A model generated the notes under the pieces. That model worked only from the letters and a program-made list of their open reading frames with translations, had not been told where the DNA came from and did not search any database. From a bacterium (GTDB taxonomy: Bacteria > Verrucomicrobiota > Kiritimatiellia > CAIKKV01 > CAITUY01), in the NCBI GenBank assembly GCA_037128595.1, contig JBAXWB010000021.1, positions 1 to 64,000 on the forward strand: a DNA stretch of 64,000 nucleotides, given 5' to 3'. The position numbers and the translations under genes are program-made. Each line of letters opens with the position of its first letter. The first letter of the stretch is position 1. Below, in pieces: positions 40,183 to 48,941 of the stretch.

Positions 40183-41105
40183 GTCTGCCGTTGCGCCACC
40201 GCCTGTTTCCGGAAGGCGAGCGGGGCCAGCCCGGTCTTCTTCTTGAAAAACTGCGAGAAATAATAGACGGAGGCAAACCCGAGCGCTTCGGCAAGTTCCC
40301 CGATTGGCAGGGTGGAGTGGCTGAGCATGGCTTTAGCCCGGTGTAACTGGTGCTCCAGCTGGAAATGGCGGGGAGAAAAGCCGGTGCTGGCCTTGAACAG
40401 GCGCCGGAAGGAGGTGTAACTCATGCCGGCAGTTCTGGCCATCTGTTGCAAATCGATATCAGAGCCTGAATCCTCCAGCAGCGCGGCTTTGGCGTGGGAG
40501 ATGGCGGCCGCATCCTGATGCGTTCCCAATTGCCTGGCATCCATGAGGGCGGTAATCCGACACAGGATGCGCGTCGCCTCGGCGCTGAGCAGTAGCTCCA
40601 TCCTGAACGGCTCCATGCGAGCCAGTTCGGTAAGCTGCGTAAACGCCAGAATCAGCGTCTCATCCAACCCAACCGTGACCACAGGGTTCCGGGGCTCGAA
40701 TCCCGCCAATCCAAAAAAATGGTCTGCCTGCTGGCCTTCGAAATCTACCCAATACTCATGCCAGCCGGTCTGCCGATCCGGCTTATAGCGGTGCCAGAGG
40801 CCCGGAAAGAGAACCAGGATCTGCCCTGCCATCACCTTGACCGGCCGGCTGGAGGCAGATTCGAACAGCCCTTCACCGTGAGTGACATAAATGAAGGAAG
40901 GGGAGTTCAGCACGCGGCCCGATTCCCAGGTGAAATGGTGGTGGGCAGGATGGCGGGTCGGGGGGTAATCGCTCCCCGGCACAATGACAGACTGTCCGGC
41001 GTTGGTGACGGCGAAGCCCCATTCCCGCATGCGTTCACTAATGGGCATATAACGAAAAAACGAACGACTGATCTGTTCCGGTAGAGACTTGGCCATGACG
41101 GACAT
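40143..41105 (-). CDS. AraC-family transcriptional regulator (probable rhamnose regulator)
   Basis: A 320-residue regulator. The N-terminal cupin (about 30-140) has HHHFTWESGRVLNSPSFIYV, GQILVLFPGLWHRYKPD and GWHEYWVDFEG. C-terminal helix-turn-helix pair: DLQQMARTAGMSYTSFRRLF (about 220-240) and IGELAEALGFASVYYFSQFF (about 268-288). It is divergent from rhaA, 305 bases away with a family F/G repeat between, so it is the obvious candidate activator for that operon; the ligand is inferred. Its 3' end overlaps the convergent GT39 gene by 40 bases, so one transcript must run antisense to the other. Confidence 0.87.
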   Translation of the reverse strand: MSVMAKSLPEQISRSFFRYMPISERMREWGFAVTNAGQSVIVPGSDYPPTRHPAHHHFTWESGRVLNSPSFIYVTHGEGLFESASSRPVKVMAGQILVLFPGLWHRYKPDRQTGWHEYWVDFEGQQADHFFGLAGFEPRNPVVTVGLDETLILAFTQLTELARMEPFRMELLLSAEATRILCRITALMDARQLGTHQDAAAISHAKAALLEDSGSDIDLQQMARTAGMSYTSFRRLFKASTGFSPRHFQLEHQLHRAKAMLSHSTLPIGELAEALGFASVYYFSQFFKKKTGLAPLAFRKQAVAQRQTQCFNTNQSPLRS

Positions 41106-41154
41106 ATTAGGTAATATATTTTAAATTTTCAATGACCTTAGCTCTTTTGTTCGA

Positions 41155-41316
41155 GGCTTTTGTTTTGGCCTATTTTGGTGCTGCGGATGCGACGGAGCGC
41201 ATCCCTCCATTGTGTAAACGCGTGATATTATCATGATTTCAATCAAAATGGAGGGTTTCGCTTTGTCGAAACCAGTGCCAGAAAGTTAAAACAAAAGACC
41301 CTGAATCCTATTGCCT
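41155..41316. repeat. Family F/G element upstream of rhaA
   Basis: Same layout as 18618-18768: GGATGCGACGGAGCGCATCC hairpin (41184-41203), CTCCATT, ATGGAGG and a GGTTTCGCTTTGTCGAAACC hairpin (41252-41271), bounded by TTTTGTTTTGGCC and an inverted AAAACAAAAGACC. The remainder of 41106-41410 presumably holds the divergent promoters. Confidence 0.85.
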
Positions 41317-41410
41317 CGGATTTGGTCAGAAAGCATAAAACTATGGTCATTCCTCCTATTGGCAGTTTGGGCATAGTGGGGTAATTTATCGACAACCTTT
41401 AAGGAGCACG

Positions 41411-42685
41411 ATGAATATAAAAGAGCTTGAGAAGATGTATGGCATGGCGAAAGCCCGGTATGCGGAGTTGGGGATCAATACGGATAAGGCGATCCGGCAG
41501 GCCTTGAGTATCCCGGTATCCATGCATTGCTGGCAGGCCGATGATGTGGGCGGTTTCGAGGTGAAGGAAGGGGCCCTGAATGGCGGCGGCATTATGGCTA
41601 CCGGTAATCATCCCGGTCGTGCCCGGTCACCGGCGGAAGCCCGTGCGGATTATGAAAAGGTGCTGGCACTGGTTCCCGGCGTGATGCGGTTGAATATTCA
41701 TGCCTGTTATGCCGAAACCTCAGGCAAGGCGGTGGATCGCGATGCATTGGAGCCCCGTCATTTTGCCAACTGGATGGCCTGGGCCAAACAACAGAAGCTC
41801 TGTCTGGATTTCAATCCCACCTTTTTTGCGCATCCCAAGGCCAACGAGGGCTATACGCTGTCGCATCGTGATCCCGCCATCCGGGCCTTCTGGGTTCGCC
41901 ACGCCATTGCCTGTCGCAAAATCGCCGCCGCCATGGCTCGCTCCCAGGGCGCCCCCTGTCTTGTCAACCACTGGATTCCCGATGGCTCCAAGGATTTTCC
42001 GGCCGACCGTTGGACCCCGCGGGCGTTACTGACCGAGTCACTGGACCAGGCGATTGCGAATGAGAAGACGGTCAGCAAGGCGCAATGCATCGATTACGTG
42101 GAGAGCAAACTGTTCGGGATTGGCAGTGAGGAGTACGTGGTGGGGTCCTCCGAGTACTATAGCGGCTACGCGTTGAGCCGCGGGGTGGGGCTGTGTATGG
42201 ACATGGGGCATTATCACCCGACGGAAACCATTCACGATAAGGTGTCCAGTGCGCTCCAGTTCCATCAGCGGCTGTTGTTGCATGTCAGCCGGCCGATGCG
42301 CTGGGATAGTGACCATGTGGTGCTGTTCGGGGATGATCTGCAACATCTGTTCCAGGAAATTGCGCGCGGGAATGCCTGGGACCGGGTGGCGGTTGCCACG
42401 GATTATTTTGATGCCAGCATCAACCGCATTGCGGCCTATGTCATCGGTCTGCGCGCCACGCGTAAGGCGATTCTGTTTGCCCTGCTCGAGCCGTCAGCGA
42501 GCCTCGCGAAATTAGAACGCAAGGGGGATAACGCCAGTCGCCTGGGCTTGATGGAAGAACTGAAGACCCTGCCGTTTGGCGCCGTGTGGGATTGGCTCTG
42601 CCTGAGCAAGGATGTCCCCGTGGGCACGGCCTGGCTCGAAGAGGTCGGCCAGTATGAACGGAACGTGTTGGCCCTGCGGAGCTGA
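41411..42685 (+). CDS. rhaA: L-rhamnose isomerase
   Basis: A 424-residue TIM-barrel isomerase (E. coli RhaA 419) converting L-rhamnose to L-rhamnulose with Mn/Zn. Family signatures: PVSMHCWQADDVGGFE near the N-terminus, GGIMATGNHPGRARS, VMRLNIHACYAE, CLDFNPTFFAHPKA, LVNHWIPDGSKDFPADR (metal site), LFGIGSEEYVVGSSEYY, LCMDMGHYHPTETIHDKVS (metal Asp/His) and WDSDHVVLFGDD. TAAGGAGCACG immediately before the ATG is a strong ribosome site. First gene of a two-gene unit with a second sugar isomerase two bases downstream; divergent AraC regulator upstream. Rhamnulokinase and aldolase are not in the window. Confidence 0.95.
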   Translation: MNIKELEKMYGMAKARYAELGINTDKAIRQALSIPVSMHCWQADDVGGFEVKEGALNGGGIMATGNHPGRARSPAEARADYEKVLALVPGVMRLNIHACYAETSGKAVDRDALEPRHFANWMAWAKQQKLCLDFNPTFFAHPKANEGYTLSHRDPAIRAFWVRHAIACRKIAAAMARSQGAPCLVNHWIPDGSKDFPADRWTPRALLTESLDQAIANEKTVSKAQCIDYVESKLFGIGSEEYVVGSSEYYSGYALSRGVGLCMDMGHYHPTETIHDKVSSALQFHQRLLLHVSRPMRWDSDHVVLFGDDLQHLFQEIARGNAWDRVAVATDYFDASINRIAAYVIGLRATRKAILFALLEPSASLAKLERKGDNASRLGLMEELKTLPFGAVWDWLCLSKDVPVGTAWLEEVGQYERNVLALRS

Positions 42686-42687
42686 AG

Positions 42688-44130
42688 ATGAAAACGAAAA
42701 CGCACCCCTCAACAGCGCCCCGGATCGGGCTTTTCGGGATTGGCCTGGATACCTACTGGCCACAGTTTGACGGACTGCTGGAACACCTGACGGGGTATCA
42801 GGCTGAAATCGCCGGGAAACTGCGGCACCTGGAGGTTGAGTTGGTGGATGCGGGCATGGTCGACAATCCGGTCAAGGCACGGGCCGCCGCTGCGTTGTTG
42901 CGCGAAAAACGCGTGGACCTGATCTTTCTCTACGTCTCGACCTATGCGTTGTCCTCCACGGTGCTGCCAGTGGTGCAGGAGGCCAAGGTCCCCGTGGTGG
43001 TGCTGAATCTGCAGCCGGTCGCTCAGTTGGACTACGATGCCTTCAATGCGCTGGGGGATCGCGGGAAAATGACTGGCCTCTGGTTGGAGCATTGCCAGTC
43101 CTGCAGTGCGCCTGAGATCGCCTGTGTGTTCAACCGCTCCGGGATTGCCTATCACATGGTTACCGGGTACTTGAAGGAAGAGGCCGCCTGGGGTGAAATC
43201 CGGGAATGGGTGGCAGCCGCCCGTGTGGCCACCGGGATGCGGGAGAACCGGGTGGGCGTGCTCGGCCATTATTATGGCGGCATGCTGGATGTATACAGTG
43301 ATATGACCCAGCAATCGGCCAGGTTTGGCAACCACTTTGAAGTGCTGGAAATGTGCGAACTGCACGCCTTGCGCGAAGCGATGTCCGAGGACCGGGTGGT
43401 GGAGAAAGTCGCGGAATTCCACCGGGTCTTTGAGGTTTCACCGGACTGTGGTGAGGCTGAACTCCGCAGGGCCGCGAAAACCTCCTGTGCGCTCGATGCG
43501 TTGATTGAGACGCATCAGCTTGGCTCAATGGCCTATTATTACGAAGGCGTGGACGGTAATCCCTACCAGGATATTGTCACCTCCGTCATTGCCGGGAACA
43601 CCCTGTTGACCGGGTGCCATATTCCCATCGCCGGAGAGTGTGAGGTCAAGAATGTTCAGGCCATGAAGATCCTGGACCTGCTGGGGGTGGGCGGGTCGTT
43701 CTCGGAACTTTATCTCGCCGATTTCAAGGACGACGTGATCTATCTCGGGCATGATGGACCCGCCCATTTCGCGATTGCGGAGGGGGGCGTGGGGTTGGTT
43801 CCTTTGTCAGTATACCATGGCAAGCCCGGGAAAGGGCTGTCGATTCAGATGACCGTCAAACATGGGCCGGTGACACTGCTTTCGGTTGTGCAGGGAGCGG
43901 CGGGGAAACTATCCCTGCTCATTGCCGAGGGGGAGAGTGTGTCGGGGCCGGTGCTCCAGATCGGGAATACCAATAGCCGCTATCGCTTCAGCATCGGCGC
44001 CAAGGCCTTCATGAACGAATGGTCCAAGGCCGGACCGGCCCACCACTGTGCCATCGGGGTGGGGCATGTGGCGGGGACGCTCTCTAAACTTGGTGCCATT
44101 CTGGGTCTGGATGTGGTCCGGGTTTGCTGA
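42688..44130 (+). CDS. L-fucose/L-arabinose isomerase-family protein
   Basis: A 480-residue protein of the AraA/FucI-like fold group. N-terminus PRIGLFGIGLDTYWPQFDGL, VDLIFLYVSTYALSSTVLPV, VVVLNLQPVAQLDYDAF, VGVLGHYYGGMLDVYSDMTQ, then AYYYEGVDGNPYQDIVTSVI and CHIPIAGECEVKNVQAMKIL with acidic residues suited to metal binding, and GPAHFAIAEGG. It matches the general L-arabinose-isomerase-like architecture but I cannot assign arabinose specificity. Position two bases after rhaA suggests it acts on rhamnose breakdown or a related sugar released from the same polysaccharide. Confidence 0.78.
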   Translation: MKTKTHPSTAPRIGLFGIGLDTYWPQFDGLLEHLTGYQAEIAGKLRHLEVELVDAGMVDNPVKARAAAALLREKRVDLIFLYVSTYALSSTVLPVVQEAKVPVVVLNLQPVAQLDYDAFNALGDRGKMTGLWLEHCQSCSAPEIACVFNRSGIAYHMVTGYLKEEAAWGEIREWVAAARVATGMRENRVGVLGHYYGGMLDVYSDMTQQSARFGNHFEVLEMCELHALREAMSEDRVVEKVAEFHRVFEVSPDCGEAELRRAAKTSCALDALIETHQLGSMAYYYEGVDGNPYQDIVTSVIAGNTLLTGCHIPIAGECEVKNVQAMKILDLLGVGGSFSELYLADFKDDVIYLGHDGPAHFAIAEGGVGLVPLSVYHGKPGKGLSIQMTVKHGPVTLLSVVQGAAGKLSLLIAEGESVSGPVLQIGNTNSRYRFSIGAKAFMNEWSKAGPAHHCAIGVGHVAGTLSKLGAILGLDVVRVC

Positions 44131-44181
44131 AAGACCGGCGACAGGCTCGGGTATCCAGAATTCAGGAGTCAGAATCCAGAA

Positions 44182-44275
44182 GCCCAAGGTGGCGTTCGAC
44201 GTCCCCGGCGAACGATTTCTTGTTTCCCTCTTGTCGCTCAGCCGCCGGGACGTCGGCTGCCACCTGGGCTTCCGC
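44182..44275. repeat. Family B element, inverted relative to the 3-kb copies
   Basis: AAGGTGGCGTTCGACGTCCC then GGCGAACG, spacer, and GCCGCCGGGACGTCGGCTGC then CACC. It lies between convergent genes (sugar isomerase and rmlD), far from any RAYT. Confidence 0.82.
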
Positions 44276-44315
44276 CTCAGTTACCTCCATTTGGCATCTG
44301 AAGCGCTTCAGATCG

Positions 44316-45182
44316 CTATTTAAGGGATGCCAGGCAGTCGCTGAGCGCCTGCTCCCAATGGGGCAGGGAGGTTCCGAAGGTCCGTGTGAACTGGTCGCAG
44401 TTCATCACGGAGTAGGGCGGTCGGCGAGCCGGTGTGGGATAGTCGGCGGTCGTGATGGGGATGACAGGAATGCCGGCCGGTGTAAAGGCGCGTGCAAAGC
44501 CTTGCCAGGAGGTTTGTCCGGCGCTGACGCAGTGATAGAGGCCGCTGACGTCATTCAGGGGGAATGTCCCGTCTTTTGTCCGGACGGTTGCGAGAGCCGT
44601 GGCGGTAGCATCCGCAATGGTCCGGCACCAGGTGGGACATCCGATCTGGTCGCTTACCACGCGCAGGGGTTTCCCTTCACTCGCCAGGCGGCGCATGGTG
44701 AGAAGGAAATTCCTGCCCCTCAGGCCATAGACCCAGGCGAGCCGGAAAATGAGGTGAGGTACACCGGAGTCCTGAATGGCCCGGTCGCCCTCCAGTTTGG
44801 TGGTCCCGTAGACGCTGAGGGGATGGGGCAGGTCCGTTTCAAGGTAAGGCTGCTGCTTGGTTCCATCAAAGACAAAATCGGTGGAGTAGTGGATCAACCC
44901 GGCACCTAGTTTTCTGGCTTCCTCCGCCAGAATCGCCGGCGCGATGGCATTGAGTTTGCGGCACAGGTCCGGCTCTGATTCGGCTTTGTCGACCGCGGTA
45001 TAGGCCGCGGCATTGACAATCAGTTGAGGCTGCGCTTCGCGTACGATCCGAATGATGGAGTCGGGGTCGGAGAAATCAATGGCGGGATAGCACACGGCGG
45101 TCACAGGCCCCAACGGGGCCAGCGCCCGCTGCAACTCAAACCCCACTTGCCCATCATTACCAATCAGTAAAATCCGTTTCAT
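44316..45182 (-). CDS. rmlD: dTDP-4-dehydrorhamnose reductase
   Basis: A 288-residue extended short-chain dehydrogenase reducing dTDP-4-dehydro-L-rhamnose to dTDP-L-rhamnose. Cofactor motif [17 protein letters not shown] (variant of GxxGxxG), [23 protein letters not shown], and catalytic YGTTKLEGD (Tyr-x3-Lys, about residues 128-132), [18 protein letters not shown]. Its start overlaps the pgi stop by ATGA, a coupled pair. The other rml genes are not in the window. This supplies rhamnose for surface glycan in a cell that also carries rhamnose isomerase. Confidence 0.92.
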   Translation of the reverse strand: MKRILLIGNDGQVGFELQRALAPLGPVTAVCYPAIDFSDPDSIIRIVREAQPQLIVNAAAYTAVDKAESEPDLCRKLNAIAPAILAEEARKLGAGLIHYSTDFVFDGTKQQPYLETDLPHPLSVYGTTKLEGDRAIQDSGVPHLIFRLAWVYGLRGRNFLLTMRRLASEGKPLRVVSDQIGCPTWCRTIADATATALATVRTKDGTFPLNDVSGLYHCVSAGQTSWQGFARAFTPAGIPVIPITTADYPTPARRPPYSVMNCDQFTRTFGTSLPHWEQALSDCLASLK

Positions 45183-46804
45183 TTTCCTGCCTTGTAGCGG
45201 CGGATCAGTTCATTGGTTGAGGAATCGTGCGTCAGGGTGGGTTCCGGGGTTTGCAATTCCGGGAGGATTTTATTGGCCAATACTTTACCGAGTTGGACCC
45301 CCCATTGGTCGAATGAGAAGACGTTCCAAATCACCCCCTGAACGAAGATTTTGTGTTCATAGAGGGCAATGAGCGAGCCCAGAATACGGGGCGTCAGTTT
45401 CTCTGCCAGAATGGTGTTGGTCGGCCGGTTCCCTGTAAAGACTTTGAAGGGGACCAGTTTGGCCGGGGTGCCTTCGGCGATCACTTCCGCCTCGGTCTTG
45501 CCGAATGCCAATGCCTCGGTTTGGGCAAAGAAGTTGGCCATGAACTTGTCGTGGTGGTCGCCAATGGGATTCTGGCTCTGACTGAACCCGATGAAATCAC
45601 AGGGGATCAATTTGGTTCCCTGATGAATCAATTGATAAAAGGCGTGCTGGCCATTGGTCCCGGGCTCACCCCAGATGACCGGGCCCGTCTGCCATTGTAC
45701 CGGCTTGCCCTGCTTGTCGCAGCCCTTGCCGTTACTTTCCATGTCCGCCTGCTGGAAATACGCCGCGAACCGGTGCAGATACTGATCGTACGGCAGGATG
45801 GCGTGGGTTTCGGCGCCCATAAAATTGTTGTACCAGAGCCCCAGCAGGGCCAGCAGAACGGGGGCATTCTGTTCCAGGGGGGCTTCGATAAAATGCCGGT
45901 CCATGGCGTGGTACCCCTCGAGAAACTCGATAAACTTTTCAGGCCCAATCGCCAGCATGACCGGCAGGCCGATGGCGGAGCAGAGGGAGTAGCGGCCGCC
46001 TACCCAGTCCCAGAAGCCGAACATGTTGGCGGTGTCGATGCCAAAGGCACTGACCTCCTTGGCGGCGGTGGAGAGGGCCACAAAATGGCAGGCCACGGCG
46101 GCGGGATCCTTCAGGGATTTCAGGCACCAGGCCCGTGCCGTTTCGGCGTTGGTCATGGTCTCCTGCGTGGTAAAGGTCTTGGAGGCTACAATGAAGAGGG
46201 TCTCCTCCGGATTCAGGTCACGGGTACATTCGGCGAAATGCGTGGCATCCACGTTGGAAATAAAGCGGAGCGTGAGGGTGCGGTCCGAATACGCCTTCAG
46301 GGCTTCATAGGCCATCACAGGGCCCAAGTCAGAGCCACCAATCCCGATGTTGACGATGGTCCGGATGGGCTTGCCGCTATAGCCCAGCCATTCTCCTGCG
46401 CGAACCTTGCGGGAAAAGGTGATCATTTTGTCGAGGACCGCGTTTACTTCAGGCATGACATCCTTGCGATCCACCATGATTGGAGTGTTGGAGCGGTTCC
46501 GTAGGGCAATATGCAGGACGGACCGGTTCTCGGTCTGGTTGATCTTCTTTCCAGTGAACATATCCTGTGCGGCCTCATTGATATGGCAGGCCCGGGCGAG
46601 GTCAAGCAGAAGGCTCAGGGTTTCTGCGGTAATCCGGTTTTTTGAATAATCGAGGTAGAGACCGCAGGTTTCCATGGTGAACTGCTTGCCACGGCCCGGA
46701 TCATCACGGAACAAGTCGCGCAGGTGGGTCACTTTGAGCAAGTCTGCGTTTTTTTTCAATGCCTTCCACTCGGGGCGTTTATTCAAGCGTACGGTTCTGG
46801 CCAT
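45179..46804 (-). CDS. pgi: Glucose-6-phosphate isomerase
   Basis: A 541-residue SIS-fold enzyme interconverting glucose-6-P and fructose-6-P. Signatures: [18 protein letters not shown] (about residues 150-167), [30 protein letters not shown] (phosphate-binding serine/threonine loop), [19 protein letters not shown], and near the C-terminus [20 protein letters not shown] with the catalytic lysine region. Length and motifs fit bacterial-type Pgi. Divergent from hydB across a 220-bp gap containing two palindromes. Confidence 0.95.
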   Translation of the reverse strand: MARTVRLNKRPEWKALKKNADLLKVTHLRDLFRDDPGRGKQFTMETCGLYLDYSKNRITAETLSLLLDLARACHINEAAQDMFTGKKINQTENRSVLHIALRNRSNTPIMVDRKDVMPEVNAVLDKMITFSRKVRAGEWLGYSGKPIRTIVNIGIGGSDLGPVMAYEALKAYSDRTLTLRFISNVDATHFAECTRDLNPEETLFIVASKTFTTQETMTNAETARAWCLKSLKDPAAVACHFVALSTAAKEVSAFGIDTANMFGFWDWVGGRYSLCSAIGLPVMLAIGPEKFIEFLEGYHAMDRHFIEAPLEQNAPVLLALLGLWYNNFMGAETHAILPYDQYLHRFAAYFQQADMESNGKGCDKQGKPVQWQTGPVIWGEPGTNGQHAFYQLIHQGTKLIPCDFIGFSQSQNPIGDHHDKFMANFFAQTEALAFGKTEAEVIAEGTPAKLVPFKVFTGNRPTNTILAEKLTPRILGSLIALYEHKIFVQGVIWNVFSFDQWGVQLGKVLANKILPELQTPEPTLTHDSSTNELIRRYKAGK

Positions 46805-46890
46805 AAGATGATCTCCAAATAAATGTTTGAAAATGAATAACGGAAAGAGGCCTCAAAAGAAAGTTTATTGGTGGTCCGTTTCAGGATTAA

Positions 46891-46912
46891 GTTCGTGAAT
46901 ATTTTCACGAAC
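46891..46912. promoter_or_regulatory. Perfect inverted repeat, Rex-like operator candidate
   Basis: GTTCGTGAA-TATT-TTCACGAAC, a perfect nine-base inverted repeat. Its core GTGAA-N4-TTCAC matches the core of the redox repressor Rex consensus (TTGTGAA-N4-TTCACAA). It lies between pgi and hydB, 113 bp from the hydB start. Confidence 0.6.
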
Positions 46913-46943
46913 TACACCTTAATTATTGGATAGTAATAGAAAT

Positions 46944-46957
46944 GTTAAATATTTAAC
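46944..46957. promoter_or_regulatory. Second palindrome upstream of hydB, Rex-like
   Basis: GTTAAATATTTAAC, perfectly palindromic, readable as GTTAA-N4-TTAAC, like the Desulfovibrio-type Rex site TTGTTAA-N4-TTAACAA. Ten bases downstream is a perfect -35 box TTGACA (46967-46972) with TTATTG 17 bp later, so the palindrome lies just upstream of a candidate hyd promoter. Confidence 0.45.
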
Positions 46958-47025
46958 GTTAATCATTTGACAAGAGACGCGCAGATGCGTTATTGAGCTA
47001 TTTTTCTAATAAAAAGGGAATACGT

Positions 47026-48939
47026 ATGAGTAAACCAATGGAACAATTGCTTGAACTTCGCCGCAAGGCCGAACATCGGCTGCAGAAGGAGAAGTTGAGT
47101 TCGAAAATCCGTATCACGGTGGGCTCGGCAACCTGTGAAAATGCCGCTGGGGCCAATGAAGTCTTCAAGCAGGTTGAAACCTTAATCCAGCAACACAAGC
47201 TCAAGGATGTTACGTTGAGCCGGGTGGGTTGCTCCGGACGCTGCGATATGGAGCCCGTGGTGGCCGTGTTTGCCAAGGGATCTGCACCGATCAAGTACAT
47301 TTCCATGACTCCTGACAAAGTGGCGACCATATTCGATTCGCACATTCTCAAGGGGGCTCCGGTGCAAGCCCTCTCGATGCCGCACAAGGAGAAGGCTGGC
47401 AGCGACTTCTCCGAGGAAAAGCTCTGGTCTGATGCCCGTCTGGCGGACCGGTTTTCCTCCGTTTTCGGCGATGTGGATTTCTTTGGCAAGCAGATGCGTG
47501 TGACGTTGCGGAACTGCGGGGTCATTGATCCCGAGAGCCTGGATGAGTACCTGGTCGTCCGGGGCTATCAGGCCGCGGTCAAGGTCCTGACGGAAATGAA
47601 GCCTCAGGATGTCGTGAATTCCATCACCAAGTCCGGCCTGCGCGGGCGCGGCGGTGGCGGGTTCCCCACCGGTGTGAAGTGGAACTTCGCCTCGGTCCAG
47701 AAGAGCGAAGAGAAATACATCATCTGTAACGCCGACGAGGGTGACCCCGGCGCCTTTATGGACCGCAGCACCATTGAGGGCGACCCCCATACCATCATTG
47801 AGGGGATGATTATTGGCGGCTATGCGATCGGCTCCAAACAGGGGTATGTATACATCCGTGCGGAGTATCCGCTGGCCATCAAACGGCTGGAAGTCGCCAT
47901 CGCGGCGGCCCGTAAAGCCGGGTTCCTCGGCAAAAATATTTTCGGGACCGAATGGGATTTCGACATTGAGATCCGGCTCGGGGCGGGTGCCTTCGTCTGT
48001 GGCGAAGAAACCGCGCTGATCCGTTCCATCGAGGGCGCGCGGGGTATGCCCCGGCCAAGGCCCCCGTATCCGGCGGTTCGCGGACTGTGGGGCAAACCCA
48101 CCGTCATCAATAATGTAGAGACGTTCGCCAATATTCCGGTGGTGATTCTGGACGGACCCGAGTGGTTCGCCTCGATCGGGACCGAGAAGAGCAAGGGGAC
48201 GAAGGTCTTTGCGCTGGCGGGCAAGGTATGTAACACCGGGCTGGTCGAAGTCCCCATGGGCACGACGCTGCGGGATGTGGTGTACGGGGTTGGCGGCGGC
48301 ATCAAGGACGGTAAGAAATTCAAGGCGGTCCAGACGGGTGGTCCGGCCGGCGGTTGTCTTCCTGAGTCGTGTCTCGACACGCCGGTGGACTATGAGTCGC
48401 TTTCGGCGGCCGGCTCCATGATGGGCAGCGGCGGGATGATCGTGATCGACGAGGATTCCTGCATGGTGGACATGGCCCGGTTCTTCCTGGATTTCACCCA
48501 GGATGAATCCTGCGGCAAATGCACTCCCTGCCGGGAGGGCACCAAGCGTATGCTTGAGATTCTCCAGCGCATCGTGGATGGCAAGGGCGTGGAGGGCGAT
48601 ATCGAGAAGCTCCTCCGGCTGGGCGACACGATCAAGCGGACCTCGTTGTGCGGTCTCGGACAGGCCTCCCCGAACCCGGTCATCAGCACCATTAAGCACT
48701 TCCGGGACGAGTATGAGGCTCATATCCGCGAAAAGCGCTGTCCGGCGGGGGTTTGTACGCACCTGCTGAACTATACGATTACGGAGAAGTGCATCGGGTG
48801 CGGGGCCTGCAAGCGCAAGTGTCCTGTGGCCTGCATCAGCGGGAAGCCGAAAGAGCTTCATACCATTGATGCGTCCCGTTGCATCAAGTGCGGACAATGT
48901 TTCGAGGTGTGCAAATTTGACGCGGTAAAGAGGAAATAG
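47026..48939 (+). CDS. hydB: NADH-dependent [FeFe] hydrogenase, NuoF-like beta subunit
   Basis: A 637-residue flavoprotein accepting electrons from NADH. Order: thioredoxin-like [2Fe-2S] domain (residues about 25-110; cysteines in SATCENAAG and [10 protein letters not shown]), NuoF FMN/NADH domain with [18 protein letters not shown] (about 200-217) and [21 protein letters not shown] domain, [4Fe-4S] N3-type site [15 protein letters not shown] (about 495), and a C-terminal two-cluster ferredoxin with [12 protein letters not shown] and [14 protein letters not shown] 47026 after AAAGGGAA is chosen over an upstream ATG. First gene of hydB-hydA-hydC. Comparable complexes are electron-bifurcating, but that cannot be shown from sequence. 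Confidence 0.95.
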   Translation: MSKPMEQLLELRRKAEHRLQKEKLSSKIRITVGSATCENAAGANEVFKQVETLIQQHKLKDVTLSRVGCSGRCDMEPVVAVFAKGSAPIKYISMTPDKVATIFDSHILKGAPVQALSMPHKEKAGSDFSEEKLWSDARLADRFSSVFGDVDFFGKQMRVTLRNCGVIDPESLDEYLVVRGYQAAVKVLTEMKPQDVVNSITKSGLRGRGGGGFPTGVKWNFASVQKSEEKYIICNADEGDPGAFMDRSTIEGDPHTIIEGMIIGGYAIGSKQGYVYIRAEYPLAIKRLEVAIAAARKAGFLGKNIFGTEWDFDIEIRLGAGAFVCGEETALIRSIEGARGMPRPRPPYPAVRGLWGKPTVINNVETFANIPVVILDGPEWFASIGTEKSKGTKVFALAGKVCNTGLVEVPMGTTLRDVVYGVGGGIKDGKKFKAVQTGGPAGGCLPESCLDTPVDYESLSAAGSMMGSGGMIVIDEDSCMVDMARFFLDFTQDESCGKCTPCREGTKRMLEILQRIVDGKGVEGDIEKLLRLGDTIKRTSLCGLGQASPNPVISTIKHFRDEYEAHIREKRCPAGVCTHLLNYTITEKCIGCGACKRKCPVACISGKPKELHTIDASRCIKCGQCFEVCKFDAVKRK

Positions 48940-48941
48940 TC

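Noticed and set aside
47182-48897. Long antisense ORF over hydB (and another at 48858-50504 over hydA)
   Set aside because: The sense frames contain full cofactor motifs; the antisense products show no recognisable domain.
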